In this document: in pieces, positions 23,388 through 32,245 of the stretch
Layout: the number at the start of each line of letters is the position of its first letter
Numbering within the stretch: the stretch's first letter is position 1
Origin: an uncultured Lactobacillus sp.
GTDB lineage: Bacteria > Bacillota > Bacilli > Lactobacillales > Lactobacillaceae
DNA length: 37,587 bases
NCBI RefSeq assembly: GCF_944327175.1
Contig: NZ_CALVGT010000005.1
Coordinates: 1-37,587 of the forward strand
Direction: 5' to 3'
Made by a program: the position numbers and the translations under genes
The notes under the pieces: generated by a model
The model's database searches: none
What the model was told of the DNA's origin: nothing
What the model saw: only the letters and a program-made list of their open reading frames with translations

Positions 23388-25115
23388 ATGCTTAAGACTT
23401 TATTGAAGTCCGTCCGCCAGTACAAAAAAGAGACGCTCTTGTCTCCTTTGTGCGTGGTCGTCGAGGTCTTCATTGAAATGTATATCCCATATATTATGGG
23501 GCTCTTGATTGACAACGGGATTAACAAGGGGGACATGGACTACGTGCGCAAGATGGGTCTGTTCACCATCCTGCTGACCCTGGTCTCCTTGGTCCTGGGG
23601 GCCAGTGCCAGCTACTTCTCAGCCCACGCGGCAGCCGGCTTTACCGCCAACCTCCGCCAGGACATGTTCTATCACATGCAGGACTTCTCATTTGAAAACA
23701 TTGACAAGTTCTCCAGTGCCAGTCTGGTGACCCGGCTGACGACCGACACCAACAACATCCAGCAGGCCTACCAGATGAGCATCAGAATGGCCGTCCGGGC
23801 CCCGTTTATGATGATCATTTCCCTGGTCATGGCTGTTTCGATCAGCTGGAGACTGACCCTGGTCTTCCTCGTGGCTGTTCCGGTTTTGGCTCTGGCCATG
23901 ATCTTGATCATCAAGAATGCCCGGCCATACTTCCCGAGAATCTTCCGGGCCTATGACGAACTGAACCGGAAGGTCCGGGAAAACATCCGCGGGGTTCGGG
24001 AAGTCAAGACTTACGTCCACGAAGAAGAGCAGATCGAGAACTTTGAAAATTCCACTAGCAAGATCTACAAGCTCTTCAGCCGGGCCATGTTCATCATGGC
24101 CTTCAACGGCCCGGTCATGACCCTAATGATCGATGCTGTTATGCTGGCCCTGTCCTGGTTCGGGGCAAAACTGATCGTGGGCCATCAACTGGCTACCGGT
24201 CAGCTGGTCTCCATGTTCTCTTACACCATGTCTATCTTGATGTCCTTAATGATCCTGTCCATGATCTTCACCCAGCTGATGATGGCCCAGTCAAGCGGCC
24301 GCCGGGTAGCTGACGTCTTGACGGCTAAGCCGACCATCGTCAACCCGGCCAAGTCACCTTTGACCAGCGTGACCAACGGGGAAATCGTTTTTGACCACGT
24401 TGACTTCAAGTACGACAAGGAAGATGCCCACTATGCCTTAAAGGATATTGACCTCCAGATCAAGTCCGGGGAAACTTTGGGGATTATCGGGGAAACCGGG
24501 TCCTCCAAGTCAACCTTGATTTCCATGATTCCCCGCCTTTACGACGTGACCGGCGGGGCAGTCAGAGTCGGCGGTCACAACGTGCGCTCTTACGACCTTA
24601 AGACCCTGCGCGACAACGTGGCGGTCGTTTTGCAAAAGAATGTCCTTTTCTCCGGCACTATCAAGGACAACCTCAAATGGGGCAATGAAAAGGCCAGCGA
24701 CGAGGAAATCGTCCGGGCAGCCAAGATTGCCCATGCTGACGGCTTTATCCGGGAAATGCCGGACGGCTATGACACCATGGTCGAACAAGGCGGCAACAAT
24801 GTTTCCGGGGGGCAAAAGCAGCGGATCACGATCGCCAGGGCCCTGTTGAAGAAGCCGAAGATCCTGATCCTGGACGACTCCACCAGTGCCGTCGACACCA
24901 AGACTGAACGGGAAATCCGGGAAGCTTTGAAGCGGGACCTGCCGGAAACGACCAAGATCATCATTTCCCAGCGGATCGTCTCCATCAAGGATGCCGACCG
25001 GATCGTGGTCATGAATCACGGGAAGATCGAAGATGTCGGAACCCACGATGAATTGATCAAGCACAACGACTTGTACTCATCCATCGCCAAGTTCCAGGAA
25101 GAAAACAGCAAGTAG
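23388..25115 (+). CDS. Heterodimeric ABC exporter, subunit 1 (degenerate-site half, LmrC/BmrC/TM287-like)
   Basis: A 575-residue half-transporter with six membrane helices (residues 1-310) and a C-terminal nucleotide-binding domain. Walker A near 367 reads GETGSSKST (Ser in place of the last Gly before Lys), the signature near 470 is VSGGQKQRITIARAL, and Walker B near 492 reads LILDDSTSAVD, with Asp replacing the catalytic Glu. These changes mark the subunit with a non-hydrolytic site in heterodimeric multidrug exporters. GGGAGG precedes the ATG at 23388; an in-frame upstream ATG at 23361 has no site. The partner subunit starts 11 bases after its stop. The substrate is unknown (drugs, lipids or peptides). 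Confidence 0.9.
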   Translation: MLKTLLKSVRQYKKETLLSPLCVVVEVFIEMYIPYIMGLLIDNGINKGDMDYVRKMGLFTILLTLVSLVLGASASYFSAHAAAGFTANLRQDMFYHMQDFSFENIDKFSSASLVTRLTTDTNNIQQAYQMSIRMAVRAPFMMIISLVMAVSISWRLTLVFLVAVPVLALAMILIIKNARPYFPRIFRAYDELNRKVRENIRGVREVKTYVHEEEQIENFENSTSKIYKLFSRAMFIMAFNGPVMTLMIDAVMLALSWFGAKLIVGHQLATGQLVSMFSYTMSILMSLMILSMIFTQLMMAQSSGRRVADVLTAKPTIVNPAKSPLTSVTNGEIVFDHVDFKYDKEDAHYALKDIDLQIKSGETLGIIGETGSSKSTLISMIPRLYDVTGGAVRVGGHNVRSYDLKTLRDNVAVVLQKNVLFSGTIKDNLKWGNEKASDEEIVRAAKIAHADGFIREMPDGYDTMVEQGGNNVSGGQKQRITIARALLKKPKILILDDSTSAVDTKTEREIREALKRDLPETTKIIISQRIVSIKDADRIVVMNHGKIEDVGTHDELIKHNDLYSSIAKFQEENSK

Positions 25116-25125
25116 GTGATAATCG

Positions 25126-26970
25126 ATGACTAAAAAACAAGCTCAGCAACCATCACAAATGCAGACCTTGACCCGCCTGCTGAAATACGTCTACCGGGTT
25201 AGCCCGGCGGCTTTGATCGTTTCCCTGGTCTCCGTGATCATCAGCGCGGCGGCTTCCGTTGTCGGCTCCTTGTTCATTGAACAGGTTATCGACCGCTACA
25301 TCACGCCCATGCTTAAGCAAAAGAGCCCGGACTTTGGCCCCTTGGCTCACGCTGTTTTGCTCATGGCCGGCATCTACGCCATCGGTCTGGTCGCCAACTA
25401 CCTTTTCACCCTGCTGATGATGGTCTTGTCCCAGCAGGTGCAAAAGCAAATCAGAAATGAAATGTTTACCCACATGCAGCGGCTGCCGATCGCCTTTTTT
25501 GACCAGAACGAATACGGCGACATCATGTCCCGCTACACTAACGACATTGACACCTTGATGCAGATGATTTCCCAGGCCCTGCCGATGTTCGCTAACTCTG
25601 TCTTTTCAGTAGTCTTCGTTTTGGCGGGGATGTTCTACCTCAGCTGGCAATTGACCCTGGTTTCCCTGGTAGTGGTTCTCCTGTCCTTAGGCGTCGTCCG
25701 CTACTTGACCGGCAAGTCCAGCTACTACTTTGACCAGCAGCAGAAGACTGTGGGGACGGTCAACGGCTACAACGAAGAAATGCTTAACGGCTTGAAGGTC
25801 ATCAAGGTCTTCTCCCATGAACCGGAAGCCAAGGCCGACTTTGACCGCTACAATGACCAGCTGCGGATTGCCTCAGGTAAGGCCAACACTTATGCCACCA
25901 TCTTGTTCCCAATCATGGGCAATATCGGTAACCTGCTCTACGTTTTGATCGCCTTGCTCGGCGGGGCGGCAATCTTAGCCGGCAACATTCCGCTGACCTT
26001 GGGGGCCCTGGCTTCCTTCATGCAACTATCCAAGGCCTTCATCATGCCGATCGCCCAGATTTCCCAGCAGCTGAACGCCATCGTTCTGGCTATTGCCGGG
26101 GCCCGGCGGATTTTCCAGGTCCTGGATGAAAAAGTTGAAGTCGACGACGGCCAGGTAACTATCGAAGAAAAGCCGGGTGTCAAGAATGCTTGGCAGTGGA
26201 AGGTGCCGACCGAAAACGGCTTTAAGTACGTGCCAGTCAAGGGCCATATCGTTTTTGACCACGTCAACTTCGGCTATGTGCCGGGCAAGCAGATCCTGCA
26301 CGACATCTCCCTTGAAGCCAAGCCGGGGATGAAGGTGGCTCTGGTCGGGGAAACCGGGGCCGGGAAGACTACCATCTCCAGCATGATCAACCGCTTCTAC
26401 GAAATCAATTCCGGCACGATCACTTACGACGGGATCGACATCAAGGACATCAAGAAGGATGACCTCCGCAAGTCAGTCTCCATCGTCTTGCAGGAAACGC
26501 ACATGTTTACCGGCAACATCATGGAAAACATCCGCTTCGGCCGGCCTGACGCCTCAGATGACGACGTCTACCAGGCAGCCCGCCTGGCCCGGGCTGACGA
26601 GTTCATCCATGACCTGGATGATGGCTATGAAACGGTGATCGACGGGGGCGGCAGCGATCTCTCCCAGGGGCAGCTGCAGCTGCTCTCCATCGCCCGGGCC
26701 ATGATCGCTGACAAGCCGGTCATGATCCTGGACGAAGCCACCAGTTCTATCGACACCCGGACTGAGCGCCTGGTGCAAGTCGGGATGGACAACCTTTTGG
26801 CTGGCCGGACCAGCTTTGTTATCGCCCACCGTCTGTCCACCATCGTCAACTCCGACTTGATCATGGTCCTGGACCACGGCCGGGTTCTGGAAGCCGGCAA
26901 CCACGACCAGCTTTTGGCCAAGCAGGGCTACTACTACGAGCTCTACACTGGTAAAAAAGAAATACAATAA
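25126..26970 (+). CDS. Heterodimeric ABC exporter, subunit 2 (LmrD/BmrD/TM288-like)
   Basis: A 614-residue half-transporter. Six membrane helices occupy about residues 20-330, followed by a linker with an extra segment before the nucleotide-binding domain. Walker A GETGAGKTT (near 407) is canonical, Walker B VMILDEATSSID (near 533) has the catalytic Glu, and the signature is LSQGQLQLLSIARAM (near 511), changed from LSGGQ. The degenerate signature here pairs with the degenerate Walker motifs of the partner, while the other site is complete. That is the asymmetry known from LmrCD, BmrCD and TM287/288. No regulator is adjacent on the left; a two-component system follows after a terminator. Confidence 0.9.
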   Translation: MTKKQAQQPSQMQTLTRLLKYVYRVSPAALIVSLVSVIISAAASVVGSLFIEQVIDRYITPMLKQKSPDFGPLAHAVLLMAGIYAIGLVANYLFTLLMMVLSQQVQKQIRNEMFTHMQRLPIAFFDQNEYGDIMSRYTNDIDTLMQMISQALPMFANSVFSVVFVLAGMFYLSWQLTLVSLVVVLLSLGVVRYLTGKSSYYFDQQQKTVGTVNGYNEEMLNGLKVIKVFSHEPEAKADFDRYNDQLRIASGKANTYATILFPIMGNIGNLLYVLIALLGGAAILAGNIPLTLGALASFMQLSKAFIMPIAQISQQLNAIVLAIAGARRIFQVLDEKVEVDDGQVTIEEKPGVKNAWQWKVPTENGFKYVPVKGHIVFDHVNFGYVPGKQILHDISLEAKPGMKVALVGETGAGKTTISSMINRFYEINSGTITYDGIDIKDIKKDDLRKSVSIVLQETHMFTGNIMENIRFGRPDASDDDVYQAARLARADEFIHDLDDGYETVIDGGGSDLSQGQLQLLSIARAMIADKPVMILDEATSSIDTRTERLVQVGMDNLLAGRTSFVIAHRLSTIVNSDLIMVLDHGRVLEAGNHDQLLAKQGYYYELYTGKKEIQ

Positions 26971-27003
26971 GGGCGAATCTTATGTTTTGCTAAAATCCAA
27001 GTC

Positions 27004-27031
27004 AGAGCGTACGTCAAAGTACGCTCTTTTT
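27004..27031 (+). terminator. Rho-independent terminator after the ABC exporter
   Basis: AGAGCGTAC / GTACGCTCT is a perfect nine-pair stem with loop GTCAAA, followed by TTTT. Confidence 0.87.
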
Positions 27032-27098
27032 GGTATATTGGTTAAAATAAAGGTTACAATATAGGATAGATAAGTTTGGAATAGAAGAGGTTTTGCAA

Positions 27099-27785
27099 AT
27101 GAAAATTCTCGTTGTCGACGATGATCACGAAATCGTGGAACTCTTAAGCATTTATTTGAAGAATGAAGGCTATGAGCCGGTTGCCGCCTACAATGGCAAG
27201 GAAGCCCTGACCAAGCTCTCAACCACGCCGGATATCGCCTTGATGATTCTGGACGTGATGATGCCGAACATGTCAGGTATCGATGTGGTCAAGGAAGTTC
27301 GCAAGGATTCCGATATTCCGATCATCATCGTCAGCGCCAAGACCGGCGACATGGACAAGATTCAAGGCTTGATCACCGGGGCCGACGACTATGTGTCCAA
27401 GCCATTCAACCCTCTGGAAGTCATGGCCCGGGTCCGGTCCCTTTTGCGTCGCAGCCAGAAGCAGGTCAAGGAAGAAGAACCTGACGTTTTGGAAGTCGGT
27501 CCCTTGATCATCAACAAGGACTCCCATGAGGTCAAGACGGTCGAAGGCAAGGAAATCCAGCTCACGGCCCTGGAATTCGGCATTCTCTACCTTTTGTCCA
27601 GCCACCCAAACCGGGTCTTCTCAGCTGATGAGATCTTCGAGCGGGTTTGGCAGCAAGAGTCCATTGTCAGCGCCAAGACGGTCATGGTTCACGTTTCCCA
27701 CTTGCGGGACAAGATCCAGAAGGCCACCGACGGTGAAGAAGTCATCAAGACTGTATGGGGTGTAGGTTACAAGGTTGAAGCCTAA
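27099..27785 (+). CDS. Two-component response regulator, OmpR/PhoB class
   Basis: A 228-residue regulator. The receiver domain has the acidic pair MKILVVDDDHE, the phospho-acceptor Asp52 in MILDVMMPNMSG and Lys in GADDYVSKPFNP. The C-terminal winged helix (about 130-228) contains IQLTALEFGILYLLSSHPNRVFSADEIFERVW and ends VWGVGYKVEA. Overall similarity is to VanR/YycF-type OmpR regulators. The ATG at 27099 follows AGAGG. The kinase gene overlaps its 3' end by 11 bases. Its targets are unknown; the nearness of murE and an aspartate racemase suggests, but does not show, a wall-related signal. Confidence 0.93.
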   Translation: MKILVVDDDHEIVELLSIYLKNEGYEPVAAYNGKEALTKLSTTPDIALMILDVMMPNMSGIDVVKEVRKDSDIPIIIVSAKTGDMDKIQGLITGADDYVSKPFNPLEVMARVRSLLRRSQKQVKEEEPDVLEVGPLIINKDSHEVKTVEGKEIQLTALEFGILYLLSSHPNRVFSADEIFERVWQQESIVSAKTVMVHVSHLRDKIQKATDGEEVIKTVWGVGYKVEA

Positions 27786-28983
27786 GCAAGACAAAGAAAA
27801 ACAAGTCGTCCAGGGCAAGCGGCCCCGGGTCAAGCTGACCGCGGCTGAGAAGAGCGAGCTTTTTGCCGAAGGCGTGGTGACGGTCATCATCATGCTGCTC
27901 TTGAACATGTCCGTCATCATCCTCTACCATTTGGCGGTCCTGCAGGACAAGAGTCTGGTCAACGGCATTTATTTTTTGAAAAAGACCATGACGATCGGAC
28001 CGGGCTACCATATCTGGTCCTGGGAAAGAATCGGGATCATTTTGATGGGGATCGCTGACGTTATCGTCTTGTACTGGCGCTTAATCCGCCGCTACCACCA
28101 GATGCAGCTGCGGCACATCATTTCCGAATTGCACTATATTGCTAACGGCCACTTTGACCACCGGATTTCCTTCAGCGTCAACACCGACATGCAGAAAGTG
28201 ATCGATTCCATCAACTCCCTGGTCGACTCAACCGTGGGGGCGATCAATGAAGAAAAGGCGATCGAGCAGTCTAAAGACGAACTGATTACCAATGTTTCCC
28301 ACGACATCCGGACCCCTTTGACCAGCATTATCGGTTATCTGGGCCTGCTTAAGAACGGGGCCGTGACCAGCCAGGAGGACATGCTCAAGTACATCAACAT
28401 CGCCTATGACAAGGCTGAGCAGATGAAGTCCCTGGCCAACGACCTCTTTGAGTACACGACCTTGAAGTCGACCAAGACCAAGCTGAACGTGACCCCGATC
28501 AACATCAAGGGCATGATGGAGCAGGTGGCGGCCGGCTTTGAACTGGAAGCGGAGAAGAAGGGCATTGCCTTTAACGTCAAGGCCCGGCCGGACGACTTGA
28601 TTGTCAACGCCGACGTGGAAAAGCTGGTCCGGGTCTACAATAATTTGATCTCCAATGCCTTGAAGTACGCGGCTGGAGCCAGCCGGATCAACCTGGTGGC
28701 CAACCTGATCAACCACGAGCAGGTTGAGCTGCGGGTGGAGAATAACGGGGAACCGATTCCCAAGGACAAATTGAAGAAGATTTTTGACCGCTTCTACCGG
28801 GTGGAAAGCTCGCGCAATACCAAGACCGGGGGCACGGGCTTAGGCCTGTCCATCGTCCAGGGGGTCGTCGAGCTGCACGGGGGGACGATCCGCTGTGAAT
28901 CAAACAAGGATTGGACCAGTTTCATTATTCTCTTGCCCCGGGATCCTCAGGCGAACAACTTTGCTCTTAGACCTGTGGTATAA
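27775..28983 (+). CDS. Sensor histidine kinase, VanS-like topology
   Basis: A 402-residue membrane kinase beginning at a TTG inside the regulator gene (no ATG occurs before the first membrane helix, and AAGG lies just upstream). Two membrane segments (about 34-55 and 86-105) enclose only about 30 outer residues, so the signal is probably sensed in the membrane or through a partner. A HAMP-like linker (106-160) leads to the HisKA motif VSHDIRTPLTSIIGYLG with His176, then the ATPase domain with NNLISNALKYA, FDRFYRVESSRNTKTGGTGLGLSIVQGVVELHGG. All catalytic motifs are present. Confidence 0.92.
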   Translation: MKPKQDKEKQVVQGKRPRVKLTAAEKSELFAEGVVTVIIMLLLNMSVIILYHLAVLQDKSLVNGIYFLKKTMTIGPGYHIWSWERIGIILMGIADVIVLYWRLIRRYHQMQLRHIISELHYIANGHFDHRISFSVNTDMQKVIDSINSLVDSTVGAINEEKAIEQSKDELITNVSHDIRTPLTSIIGYLGLLKNGAVTSQEDMLKYINIAYDKAEQMKSLANDLFEYTTLKSTKTKLNVTPINIKGMMEQVAAGFELEAEKKGIAFNVKARPDDLIVNADVEKLVRVYNNLISNALKYAAGASRINLVANLINHEQVELRVENNGEPIPKDKLKKIFDRFYRVESSRNTKTGGTGLGLSIVQGVVELHGGTIRCESNKDWTSFIILLPRDPQANNFALRPVV

Positions 28984-28984
28984 T
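28976..28984 (+). promoter_or_regulatory. Extended -10 promoter of murE inside the kinase gene end
   Basis: TGGTATAAT combines TGn with a perfect TATAAT, 36 bases before the murE start; no good -35 is present. It lets murE be transcribed apart from the two-component genes. Confidence 0.6.
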
Positions 28985-29019
28985 TTGAACTGAATCTTAA
29001 TTGACAGTGAGGAGTAAAA

Positions 29020-30570
29020 ATGAGCATCTCATTAAACACCTGTATTTTAATCTTAAAAGAACACCACCTGCTCAAGTCTAGTGCCGTCCAGGACACTGTC
29101 CAGACCAGAATGGAGGCTGTTTCTTATGACTCACGCGATGTCCAGAACAACAGCCTCTTCTTCTGCAAGGGGGCAGGCTTCCGGCCAACCTACCTGACCA
29201 TGGCCAAGGAAAACGGGGCAATTGCCTACGTGGCTGAGCAGCCATACCCGGAAGGCACGGGGATGCACGCCTTGATCGTCCGCAACGTATCCAAGGCGAT
29301 GGCTCTTTTGTCAGCTGCCTTCTACCGCTTTCCGCAAGACGACCTCTTCCTGGTTGGCTTTACCGGGACCAAGGGCAAGACCACTTCCGCCTACTTCTTA
29401 AAGGGGATGCTGGACCAGCTCAACGGCGGCCGGACTGCTCTTTTGTCCTCAGTCAACAACATCCTCGGGCCGGCTCCGGAAGACACCTTCAAGTCCAGCC
29501 TGACCACGCCGGAATCACTGGACTTGTTCAGAGACATGCGGCGGGCAGTTGACAACGGCATGACCCACATGGTTATGGAAGTGTCATCCCAAGCCTACAA
29601 GAAGAGCCGGGTCTTTGGCCTGACCTACGACCTGGGCTTCTTCCTGAATATCAGCCCGGACCACATCGGGGTCAACGAGCACCCGAACTTTGAGGACTAC
29701 CTCCACTGCAAGCTGCAGCTTTTGGTCAACTCCCGCAAGTGCATCATCAACGCGGAAACCGACCGTTTCGCTGATGTTTACGCGGCAGCGACGACCACGA
29801 CCAATCCGGACAGCATCTACCTGTTTGCCCGGGACGGCTTTGAAAACCCAGATCTGAAGAAGCCGATCGACTTCCGCTACAAATCCGTGGAAACTGACCT
29901 GGCTGAAACCAAGTTCATCTTGACTACGGCTTCAAGCAAGGCTCACAAGCTGCCAATCTCTGGTGAATACACTTTGCAGATGATCGGCGACTTCAACGAA
30001 ACCAACGCTACTGGCGCCATCATCGGGGCTGGCCTGGCCGGGATGAGCTATGAAGACTGCGTCAAGGGGATCCGGCACGTGACCATCCCAGGCCGGATGG
30101 AAACTGTCACAACCCAAAAGCACGGTTTGATTGTGGTGGACTATGCCCACAACAAGGCCTCCATGATGGCTTTGATGCGGTTCATGCGCCGTGAATTCAC
30201 CAACCCCCGGGTTATCGTCGTGGTCGGCGCGCCTGGGGACAAGGGGATTTCCCGCCGGCCTGGCTTCAGCGAAAGCTTGACGGCAGAAGCTAACAAGGCC
30301 TACCTGACCACGGACGACCCTGGCTTTGAAAATGCCCAGGACATCTGCGAGGAAATCGATGCCGGGATCGACCACTCCAAGTGTGAAACGGTTATCGAAC
30401 TGGACCGGGAGAAGGCTATCAAGGAAGCCATTTCTGAAGCTGGCCCGGACGACGTGGTCCTGCTCTGCGGCAAGGGGGCTGACGCCTTCCAGAAGATCCG
30501 CGGGGTAGACACCCCATATGCCGGCGACATTGTTATCGCCCGGCAGGTGATCCAGGAATTAGAAAAGTAA
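29020..30570 (+). CDS. murE: UDP-N-acetylmuramoyl-tripeptide synthetase MurE, probably L-lysine-adding
   Basis: A 516-residue Mur ligase in the cytoplasmic phase of peptidoglycan synthesis, which adds the third stem residue to UDP-MurNAc-L-Ala-D-Glu. Seen motifs are the N-terminal YDSRDVQNNSLFFCKGAGF, the P-loop GFTGTKGKTTSAYFL, LTTPESLDLF, MEVSSQAYKKSR, ISPDHIGVNEH and HCKLQLL (carbamylated Lys), and the C-terminal PGRMETV, VVDYAHNKASM and TTDDPGFENA. The mDAP-type DNPR motif is absent (DDPG instead), which fits L-lysine specificity. GAGGAG precedes the ATG. The aspartate racemase gene starts 13 bases after its stop. Confidence 0.93.
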   Translation: MSISLNTCILILKEHHLLKSSAVQDTVQTRMEAVSYDSRDVQNNSLFFCKGAGFRPTYLTMAKENGAIAYVAEQPYPEGTGMHALIVRNVSKAMALLSAAFYRFPQDDLFLVGFTGTKGKTTSAYFLKGMLDQLNGGRTALLSSVNNILGPAPEDTFKSSLTTPESLDLFRDMRRAVDNGMTHMVMEVSSQAYKKSRVFGLTYDLGFFLNISPDHIGVNEHPNFEDYLHCKLQLLVNSRKCIINAETDRFADVYAAATTTTNPDSIYLFARDGFENPDLKKPIDFRYKSVETDLAETKFILTTASSKAHKLPISGEYTLQMIGDFNETNATGAIIGAGLAGMSYEDCVKGIRHVTIPGRMETVTTQKHGLIVVDYAHNKASMMALMRFMRREFTNPRVIVVVGAPGDKGISRRPGFSESLTAEANKAYLTTDDPGFENAQDICEEIDAGIDHSKCETVIELDREKAIKEAISEAGPDDVVLLCGKGADAFQKIRGVDTPYAGDIVIARQVIQELEK

Positions 30571-30583
30571 GGATTGATATTTA

Positions 30584-31333
30584 GTGAAGCATTTCTTTAG
30601 CATTATTGGCGGGATGGGGACCATCGCGACCGAAAGCTATGTCCGCTTGATCAACCACCGGGTCAAGATCAGCAAGGACCAGGACTACTTGAACTACATC
30701 CTGGTCAATGATGCCCAGGTGCCAGACCGGACGGCCTACATCAAGGACCACAGCCAGCCGAATTTTTTCAATGCGCTTAAAGAAGATGTTTTAGGCCAGG
30801 CCAAGCTGGGGCCGGATTTCATGGTCATGCCCTGCAACACGGCCCACTACTTTTATGACGACCTGGCGGCTTTGACCGACATTCCCTTCTTGCACATGAT
30901 GCGGATTGCCGTTCACCAATATGTCGACCAGTTTCCAAACAGTCCCAAGATCGGCTTGATCGCGACTGAAGGGTCAATTTACGACCACCTATATGAAGAC
31001 GAGATCCACCGGGTGGGCCGGGAAGTCGAATTCGGCGGCCCCGAGATCCAGCCGATGGTGACGGAGTTGATCTACCGGGACATCAAGGAGAAGGGGATCG
31101 TCGACAAGGAGCTCTACCATGAGATCCTCCGCAAGATGCACGACGAATATGGCTGCGACGTGATCCTGCTGGGCTGCACGGAACTTTCCTTAGCCCAGGA
31201 GCAGGCGCCGGACCACCCCTACCAGGTTATCGACCCCCAGTCGATCATCGCTGACGTGTCGATCGAACTGGCTCTAGCGATCAGAAACGGGCAAGACCCC
31301 CGCCAGGCCTGCCAGAAATATCTATATGACTAA
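30584..31333 (+). CDS. racD: Aspartate/glutamate racemase family protein (aspartate racemase)
   Basis: A 249-residue cofactor-independent racemase. The two catalytic cysteines are in MPCNTAHYF (about residue 85) and LLGCTELSLA (about 197), and the N-terminal IIGGMGTIATESYVRLI matches aspartate racemases better than MurI (glutamate racemase). It would make D-aspartate, used for the D-Asp cross-bridge on L-Lys in lactobacilli with A4-alpha (Lys-D-Asp) peptidoglycan. The start is GTG at 30584 with AAGGA upstream. Its position directly after the Lys-adding murE, in one operon, supports a cell-wall role. Confidence 0.88.
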   Translation: MKHFFSIIGGMGTIATESYVRLINHRVKISKDQDYLNYILVNDAQVPDRTAYIKDHSQPNFFNALKEDVLGQAKLGPDFMVMPCNTAHYFYDDLAALTDIPFLHMMRIAVHQYVDQFPNSPKIGLIATEGSIYDHLYEDEIHRVGREVEFGGPEIQPMVTELIYRDIKEKGIVDKELYHEILRKMHDEYGCDVILLGCTELSLAQEQAPDHPYQVIDPQSIIADVSIELALAIRNGQDPRQACQKYLYD

Positions 31334-31335
31334 AT

Positions 31336-31363
31336 AAAAGACCAGGGTTTCCTGGTCTTTTTT
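31336..31363 (+). terminator. Rho-independent terminator after the murE-racD operon
   Basis: AAAAGACCAGG / CCTGGTCTTTT is a perfect stem with a four-base loop, followed by a T run. Confidence 0.9.
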
Positions 31364-31391
31364 GCTTGCCTGGCTAATTTTAAGTATGTTT

Positions 31392-31474
31392 CAGTCAAAA
31401 ACAGTCAATTTTTTAGTAAAGTTGCTCATTTTTGACGGAAAATGATTGCTTTTGATTGGGAAAGCCTTTACAAT
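31392..31474 (+). promoter_or_regulatory. fru operon promoter with phased operator repeats and a cre-like site
   Basis: TTGCTT (31446-31451) and TACAAT (31469-31474) are spaced by 17. Two CAGTCAA copies (31392, 31402) and two TGATTG copies (31443, 31453) are each set 10 bases apart; TGATTG differs from the complement of CAGTCA at one base. GGAAAGCCTTTACA (31459-31472) matches the cre consensus at 12 of 14 and overlaps the -10. The repeats are candidates for the DeoR-type regulator encoded next. Confidence 0.55.
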
Positions 31475-31495
31475 AGATAATGAGGTGAGATGAAG

Positions 31496-32245
31496 ATGCT
31501 GACGGAAGAGCGGCAACAAATGATTGCCCATTATGTAGACGAACATCAGATTTGCCGCGTAACGGAACTTTGCCGCTTGACCTCGACATCCGAGTCGACG
31601 ATCAGACGCGATCTGAGTGAAATGGAAGACCGGGGCCTGCTTAAGCGGGTCCACGGCGGAGCGCAGAGCCTGCAGACTTTTGGCCAGGATGTGGCCCAGC
31701 AGATCCGCTTCAATCTGAACAAGGATGACAAGCAGGCCATTGCCCGCCTGGCTGCCAGGAAGGTGCACCCGCACGACTATCTCTTTTTAGACGCGGGGAC
31801 GACCGTTTATGAAATGGTTCCCTTTTTAAAAGAGATCAGCGGTCTGCACGTGGTGACCAACGGGCTGGAAACGGCCCTGGCCCTGACTGACGCGGGAATT
31901 GACTGCTGCCTTTTAGGCGGCCACGTCAAGCGCCAGACCCACGCGGCCATTGGCGCGACCACTGTCTCCCGCCTGCAGGAGCTGAACTTCAACGCGGCTT
32001 TCATCGGGGCCAATGCTTTGAGCCCGGCCGGCTTTTTAACCACGCCGGACACTGAGGAAGCTGCCGTGAAAAGGACGGCTATCCAGCAAAGCCAGCAGGC
32101 TTTCGTTTTAATCGACCGCAGCAAATTTAACGCGGTAACTTTTGCCGAATTCGCCAAGACCGACCAGGTGACCATCATCAGCCGCCTGGAGGCTGGCGAC
32201 CGGGAGAAATTGCCAGTAAATATTCAACTTGAGGAGGCTGAATAA
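31496..32245 (+). CDS. fruR: DeoR-family regulator of the fructose operon
   Basis: A 249-residue repressor. The N-terminal helix-turn-helix (MLTEERQQMIAHYVDEHQICRVTELCRLTSTSESTIRRDLSEMEDRGLLKRVHGGA) carries the DeoR signature, and the C-terminal sugar-phosphate sensor (DeoRC) has FLDAGTTVYEMVPFL and VTNGLETALALTDAG. In relatives fructose 1-phosphate relieves repression. The ATG at 31496 is preferred over 31490 because AGGTGA ends seven bases before it and only one base before the other. The stop overlaps the fruK start (TAATG), so the operon is tightly coupled. Confidence 0.9.
   Translation: MLTEERQQMIAHYVDEHQICRVTELCRLTSTSESTIRRDLSEMEDRGLLKRVHGGAQSLQTFGQDVAQQIRFNLNKDDKQAIARLAARKVHPHDYLFLDAGTTVYEMVPFLKEISGLHVVTNGLETALALTDAGIDCCLLGGHVKRQTHAAIGATTVSRLQELNFNAAFIGANALSPAGFLTTPDTEEAAVKRTAIQQSQQAFVLIDRSKFNAVTFAEFAKTDQVTIISRLEAGDREKLPVNIQLEEAE

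Noticed and set aside
24480-24515. Sequencing error in the exporter Walker A (Ser for Gly)
   Set aside because: The frame is intact, Walker B and the partner signature show the matching degeneracy, and the same SSKS variant is known in this exporter type.
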